Source: Maritimibacter sp.
GTDB taxonomy: Bacteria; Pseudomonadota; Alphaproteobacteria; Rhodobacterales; Rhodobacteraceae
Direction of reading: 5' to 3'
Length of the DNA: 8,473 bases
Assembly: GCA_020441225.1 (NCBI GenBank)
Contig: JAGRMP010000333.1
Coordinates: 1-8,473, forward strand
Part shown: piece after piece, positions 5,339 to 8,473 of the stretch
Numbering within the stretch: position 1 is the first letter of the stretch
How the letters are laid out: each line of letters opens with the position of its first letter
The notes under the pieces: generated by a model
Told to the model about the DNA's origin: nothing
Databases searched by the model: none
Seen by the model: the letters and a program-made list of their open reading frames with translations, nothing else
Position numbers and translations under genes: made by a program

Positions 5339-6151
5339 ATGACCAACGTGCTCGACAAGATCAAGGCCTACAAGCTCGCCGACGTGGCCGAGCGCAAACG
5401 GCACCGCCCCATGGGCGCGGTCGAGGCCGATGCCCGCGCCGCCGCTCCCGTGCGCGGTTTCGCCGGCCGCCTCACCGCGGCCACCCGCACCGGCTACGGC
5501 CTCATCGCCGAGGTCAAGAAAGCCTCGCCGTCGAAAGGGCTGATCCGGCCCGATTTCGACCCGCCCGCGCTCGCCCATGCCTATGAGCGCGGCGGGGCCA
5601 CCTGTCTCTCGGTGCTCACCGACACGCCCTCCTTTCAGGGCGCCGACGACTTCCTCGTCGCCGCCCGCGACGCGACCGCGCTCCCCGTCCTGCGCAAGGA
5701 TTTCATCTACGATCCCTGGCAGATCGCCGAGGCCCGCGCGCTCGGGGCGGACTGCATCCTCATCATCATGGCGAGCGTCGAGGACGGCCAGGCGGCCGAG
5801 CTCGAAGACGCCGCCTTCGGCTGGGGCATGGATGTGCTGGTCGAGGTGCACGATGCCGAAGAACTGGAGCGCGCGACCCGGCTGAAGTCGCCGCTGCTCG
5901 GCATCAACAACCGCAATCTCAAGACCTTCGAGACCACGCTCGACACCACCCGGGTGCTGTCGAAGCTCGCCCCCGCGGACCGGCTGCTGGTCTGCGAATC
6001 CGGCCTCTCCACGCCGGAAGATCTCGCCGAGATGGCCGCGGTCGGCGCGCGCGTCTTCCTGATCGGCGAGAGCCTGATGCGCCAGGACGATGTCGAGGCC
6101 GCCACCCGGGCGCTGCTCGCGCACCCGGTCCCCCCGGCGGGCACCCCATGA
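5339..6151 (+). CDS. trpC: Indole-3-glycerol-phosphate synthase
   Basis: TrpC closes the ring of 1-(2-carboxyphenylamino)-1-deoxyribulose 5-phosphate to indole-3-glycerol phosphate, the fourth step of tryptophan synthesis after chorismate. The 270-residue product is a monofunctional single-domain (beta/alpha)8 enzyme without a TrpF fusion. Active-site blocks are all present: [11 protein letters not shown] (E58, K60), [12 protein letters not shown] (90-101), [12 protein letters not shown] (general acid K120), LVEVHD (E169), LLGINNRNL (N190), CESGL (E220, S221) and FLIGES for phosphate binding. The numbering parallels E51, K53, K110, E159, N180, E210 and S211 of the Sulfolobus enzyme. The stop overlaps the moaC start (ATGA). 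trpG and trpD, which precede trpC in several relatives, are not upstream here. No ribosome binding site is visible before the ATG. Confidence 0.97.
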   Translation: MTNVLDKIKAYKLADVAERKRHRPMGAVEADARAAAPVRGFAGRLTAATRTGYGLIAEVKKASPSKGLIRPDFDPPALAHAYERGGATCLSVLTDTPSFQGADDFLVAARDATALPVLRKDFIYDPWQIAEARALGADCILIIMASVEDGQAAELEDAAFGWGMDVLVEVHDAEELERATRLKSPLLGINNRNLKTFETTLDTTRVLSKLAPADRLLVCESGLSTPEDLAEMAAVGARVFLIGESLMRQDDVEAATRALLAHPVPPAGTP

Positions 6152-6624
6152 GCGGGCTCACCCATTTCGACGCCGCCGGCCAGGCCCACATGGTCGACGT
6201 CTCCGACAAGCCCGTGACCGACCGGGTCGCGGTGGCCGAGGGGGTGGTGGTGATGACCGCCGAGACCCTCGCGCTGGTCGAGGCCGGCACCGCCAAGAAA
6301 GGCGACGTGCTCGGCGTCGCCCGGCTCGCGGGCATCATGGGCGCGAAGAAGACGTCCGAGCTCATTCCCCTCTGCCATCCCCTGCCGATCACCAAGGTCG
6401 CGCTCGATCTGGTGCCCGACCCGGACCTTCCCGGCGTGCGGATCACCGCGACGGTCAAGACCTCCGGCCAGACCGGGGTCGAGATGGAGGCATTGACGGC
6501 AGTCACCACCGCCGCCCTCACGGTCTACGACATGCTCAAGGCGGCCGAGAAGGGGATGCGGATCGAGGGCATCGGCCTGCGCTCCAAATCGGGCGGCAAA
6601 TCGGGCGACTGGCAGGCGCCATGA
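6148..6624 (+). CDS. moaC: Cyclic pyranopterin monophosphate synthase
   Basis: MoaC converts 3',8-cyclo-7,8-dihydro-GTP, made by the radical-SAM enzyme MoaA, to cyclic pyranopterin monophosphate, the first stable intermediate of molybdenum cofactor synthesis. The 158-residue length is normal. Signature blocks are HMVDVSDK (14-21), [19 protein letters not shown] (50-68), [11 protein letters not shown] (71-81), [10 protein letters not shown] (110-119), VYDMLKA (126-132) and GGKSG (149-153). The catalytic set known from E. coli falls at the same numbers: K51, H77, D128 and K131. The ATG overlaps the trpC stop and the TGA overlaps the moeA start, so translation of all three genes is probably coupled. 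The enzyme is cytoplasmic and hexameric in known relatives. moaA is not in the window. Confidence 0.97.
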   Translation: MSGLTHFDAAGQAHMVDVSDKPVTDRVAVAEGVVVMTAETLALVEAGTAKKGDVLGVARLAGIMGAKKTSELIPLCHPLPITKVALDLVPDPDLPGVRITATVKTSGQTGVEMEALTAVTTAALTVYDMLKAAEKGMRIEGIGLRSKSGGKSGDWQAP

Positions 6625-7793
6625 TCACCGTCGCCGAGGCCCTCGACCGGCTCTTCGCCCTCGCCGCACCCACCGGGGTCGAGACCGTGCCTCTCGCCGA
6701 GGCCGGGGGCCGGGTGCTCGCCGAACCCGTCGTGGCGCGCCGCGACCAGCCCCCCTTCCCCGCATCCGCCATGGACGGCTACGCGCTCAAGTCGGTCGAG
6801 GCCGACCCCGAGGCGATGTTCAAGGTCATCGGCGAGGCGCGCGCCGGGACCCGGTTCGAGGGGCGCGTCGGCGCGGGGCAAGCGGTGCGGATCTTCACCG
6901 GCGCGCCGGTGCCCGAGGGCGCCGACCGGGTGGTGATCCAGGAAGATGTAACCCACACCGGCGATCTCATCACCCTCGCCCGCAGCCTCGATCCCGGCCC
7001 CTATATCCGCCCCGCAGCGATGGATTTCGCCGTCGGCGACAGGCTCGACGCGCCGCGCGTGCTCGGCCCCCGCGACCTCGCCCTGATCGCGGCGATGAAC
7101 GCCGGCACCGTCACCGTCGCCCGCCGCCCCGACGTGGCGCTGATCGCCACCGGCGACGAGCTGGTGATGCCGGGCGAAGACCCCGGGCCCGACCAGATCA
7201 TCGCCTCCAACGCCTTCGGCCTCAAGGCGATGCTCGAAGCCGCCGGCGCGCGCGCGCGGCTCCTCCCCATCGCCCGTGACGACGAAGCCAGCCTCAAGAC
7301 CGTCTTCGGCCTCGCGGCCGGCGCCGATCTGGTGGTCACCATCGGCGGCGCCTCGGTCGGCGACCACGACCTCGTCGGCCCCGTCGCCGCCGCACTCGGC
7401 ATGGACCAGAGCTTCTACAAGGTCGCGATGCGCCCCGGCAAACCGCTGATGGCGGGCCGGCTCGGCGGCGCGGCGATGGTCGGGCTGCCGGGCAACCCGG
7501 TCTCGGCGCTGGTCTGCGGCCAGGTCTTCCTGGTGCCGATGCTGCGCGCGATGCTCGGCCTCGGCGCCGCGCCCGCGCCCCGCCGCCGGGCGATCCTCAC
7601 CGAGGATATCCCCGCCAACGGACCGCGCGAGCATTACATGCGCGCGGTGGTCGACGAGACCGGCATCCGGCTGCTGCCGGCCCAGGATTCCGCGCTGCTC
7701 ACGATCCTTGCCCGCGCCAACGCGCTCCTGGTGCGCCCGGTCGCGGACCCGGCGCACGCTGCCGGCGATACGGTCGACTACATCGAGCTCTGA
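6621..7793 (+). CDS. moeA: Molybdopterin molybdenumtransferase
   Basis: MoeA inserts molybdenum into adenylylated molybdopterin, the last common step of molybdenum cofactor synthesis. The 390-residue product has the family order: an N-terminal domain with [11 protein letters not shown] (45-55, D52), [19 protein letters not shown] (91-109), the MogA-like domain with VALIATGDE (172-180), [17 protein letters not shown] (194-210) and [13 protein letters not shown] (238-250), then [10 protein letters not shown] (270-279), [10 protein letters not shown] (288-297), and a C-terminal beta domain. The start at 6621 is chosen because ATG overlaps the moaC stop (ATGA). The frame stays open further upstream, but that part would overlap almost all of moaC. 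It is the last gene of the trpC-moaC-moeA unit. A short CGCG/CGCG hairpin (7794-7806) directly after the stop could contribute to termination. Confidence 0.96.
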   Translation: MITVAEALDRLFALAAPTGVETVPLAEAGGRVLAEPVVARRDQPPFPASAMDGYALKSVEADPEAMFKVIGEARAGTRFEGRVGAGQAVRIFTGAPVPEGADRVVIQEDVTHTGDLITLARSLDPGPYIRPAAMDFAVGDRLDAPRVLGPRDLALIAAMNAGTVTVARRPDVALIATGDELVMPGEDPGPDQIIASNAFGLKAMLEAAGARARLLPIARDDEASLKTVFGLAAGADLVVTIGGASVGDHDLVGPVAAALGMDQSFYKVAMRPGKPLMAGRLGGAAMVGLPGNPVSALVCGQVFLVPMLRAMLGLGAAPAPRRRAILTEDIPANGPREHYMRAVVDETGIRLLPAQDSALLTILARANALLVRPVADPAHAAGDTVDYIEL

Positions 7794-7806
7794 CGCGCCG
7801 GGCGCG

Positions 7807-7855
7807 CGGTTTCGGTCCCTGCGCGGCCTGTGTGGGGCGAACACGAGCGAAACCG
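7807..7855 (+). other. Inverted repeat between moeA and lexA
   Basis: CGGTTTCG (7807-7814) is perfectly complementary to CGAAACCG (7848-7855) across a 33-nt loop. It lies 14 bp after the moeA stop and about 58 bp before the lexA -35 element. It could be a weak structure at the end of the moeA transcript; no T-tract follows. Confidence 0.3.
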
Positions 7856-7912
7856 AACGGAAACAAAGTGAGTCAAAGTTGCCACGGTGTTCGCACGGCG
7901 CGCGGGGGAGAA

Positions 7913-7939
7913 TTGACATGAAAAGGGAACGCGTATAGA
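7913..7939 (+). promoter_or_regulatory. lexA promoter
   Basis: A perfect -35 element TTGACA (7913-7918) is followed after 15 bp by TATAGA (7934-7939). The spacing is short; at 17 bp the -10 would be the poorer TAGAAC. The LexA half-sites lie in the spacer, across the -10 and near the start point. The predicted leader of lexA is about 70 nt. Confidence 0.65.
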
Positions 7940-7952
7940 ACATTCGTTGAAC
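7927..7952 (+). promoter_or_regulatory. Overlapping LexA boxes (three GAAC half-sites)
   Basis: GAAC occurs at 7927, 7938 and 7949, each 11 bp apart. This gives two overlapping copies of GAAC-N7-GAAC, the reverse of GTTC-N7-GTTC, which is the established alphaproteobacterial LexA operator. They cover the promoter spacer, the -10 and the start region of lexA, so LexA bound here should block its own transcription until DNA damage triggers its self-cleavage. Confidence 0.85.
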
Positions 7953-8016
7953 ACTCCCGCGAGACCCAGGTAAATTGACGGGAGCAACCCAAAGGCGACC
8001 GGAAGGGAAAGAGCAG

Positions 8017-8473
8017 ATGTTGACGCGCAAGCAACTGGATTTGCTGGACTTTATCAACAAGCGATTGCAGCGCGACGGCGTTCCGCCCTCGTTCGACGAA
8101 ATGAAGGAAGCGCTCGATCTGCGCTCCAAGTCCGGTATCCACCGGCTCATCACCGCCCTCGAGGAACGCGGCTTCATCCGCCGCCTGCCGCACCGGGCGC
8201 GGGCGATCGAGATCGTCAAACTGCCCGAAGCGCTTGAAAAAGGCGCCGCCGGGCGGGCCGGGTTCGAGCCGCGGGTGATCGACGGCGACCGGCCCTCGCA
8301 GGTGCCGGCCCGGGCGATGGCGCTCGACAACGCGCCGGCTCTGGAACTGCCGCTGCTGGGCAAGATCGCCGCCGGCACGCCGATCGAGGCGATCACCGAC
8401 GGCGAGAGCCACGTCGCCATCCCCGGCAGCATGGTCTCGGGCAAGGGCAAGCACTACGCGCTTGAAGTCAAAG
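8017..8473 (+). CDS. lexA: LexA repressor, N-terminal 152 residues (continues beyond the window)
   Basis: LexA represses SOS genes and is inactivated by RecA-stimulated self-cleavage. The visible part holds the winged-helix DNA-binding domain (about residues 1-70: [49 protein letters not shown]). A linker rich in Ala, Gly, Arg and Pro follows (about 71-108), then the start of the S24 peptidase domain with [14 protein letters not shown]. The cleavage bond is expected at A119-G120. The window stops at LEVK, immediately before the expected GDSM block with the catalytic serine, so the serine and the later lysine cannot be checked. GGAAGGGAAAGAG (8001-8013) serves as ribosome binding site for the ATG. 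The gene has its own promoter with LexA boxes, separate from the trpC-moaC-moeA unit. Confidence 0.96.
   Translation, partial: MLTRKQLDLLDFINKRLQRDGVPPSFDEMKEALDLRSKSGIHRLITALEERGFIRRLPHRARAIEIVKLPEALEKGAAGRAGFEPRVIDGDRPSQVPARAMALDNAPALELPLLGKIAAGTPIEAITDGESHVAIPGSMVSGKGKHYALEVK

Noticed and set aside
6090..6620. In-frame upstream extension of moeA to 567 residues
   Set aside because: It would overlap the end of trpC and almost all of moaC in another frame; the ATGA overlap at 6621 gives a normal 390-residue MoeA.
7839..7858. Additional LexA box from the GAAC words at 7839 and 7855
   Set aside because: The two words are 16 bp apart, not the required 11, and they lie well upstream of the promoter.
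6525..8450. Long open frame of 641 codons on the minus strand over moeA and lexA
   Set aside because: It runs across two well-supported genes and the lexA promoter and shows only low-complexity antisense composition.

Overview
The window reads as chromosomal DNA of a GC-rich alphaproteobacterium, most likely Rhodobacterales (Rhodobacteraceae). Three things support this: the gene order trpC-moaC-moeA-lexA with ATGA overlaps, a LexA N-terminus of the type known from that order, and GAAC-N7-GAAC SOS boxes (the alphaproteobacterial LexA operator) in the lexA promoter. No CRISPR array, tRNA, rRNA, transposase or phage gene was seen. Most of the window is ordinary housekeeping and accessory metabolism.

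Layout. Positions 1-91 are the C-terminal end of enolase (eno). A 211-residue DUF7002-family protein of unknown function starts inside the eno stop codon (88-723). A canonical intrinsic terminator (774-791) follows, and its hairpin motif is then repeated four more times (to 869). A structured leader with a strong Shine-Dalgarno sequence leads into a group II PLP-dependent decarboxylase (945-2402). This gene converges on a small zinc-binding GFA/CENP-V-like protein (2446-2859, minus). Diverging from the latter is a likely three-gene unit: a YjdF-like DUF2238 membrane protein (3015-3632), a membrane-anchored prolyl-aminopeptidase-like alpha/beta hydrolase (3664-4653) and a DUF985/Cupin_5 protein (4650-5108).

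A 230-bp gap (5109-5338) then holds the most unusual non-coding structure of the window. It contains a stop-codon-overlapping hairpin and a set of YTCGCACA words repeated at 11-bp steps on both sides of a small AT-rich island. One pair forms a perfect 16-bp palindrome. A possible leaderless promoter lies directly before trpC. The operon trpC (5339-6151), moaC (6148-6624), moeA (6621-7793) couples the fourth step of tryptophan synthesis to two steps of molybdenum cofactor synthesis.

The last part (7794-8473) is the lexA promoter and the first 152 codons of lexA. Three GAAC half-sites at exact 11-bp steps create two overlapping LexA boxes across the promoter, so LexA should repress its own gene. 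The window ends just before the catalytic serine region of LexA.

No clearly new multi-gene system is visible. The items most worth checking are the phased CTCGCACA repeats upstream of trpC, the terminator-derived hairpin array upstream of the decarboxylase, the palindromic in-frame duplication in the cupin gene, the uncharacterised DUF7002 protein coupled to enolase, and the tripled LexA half-sites.
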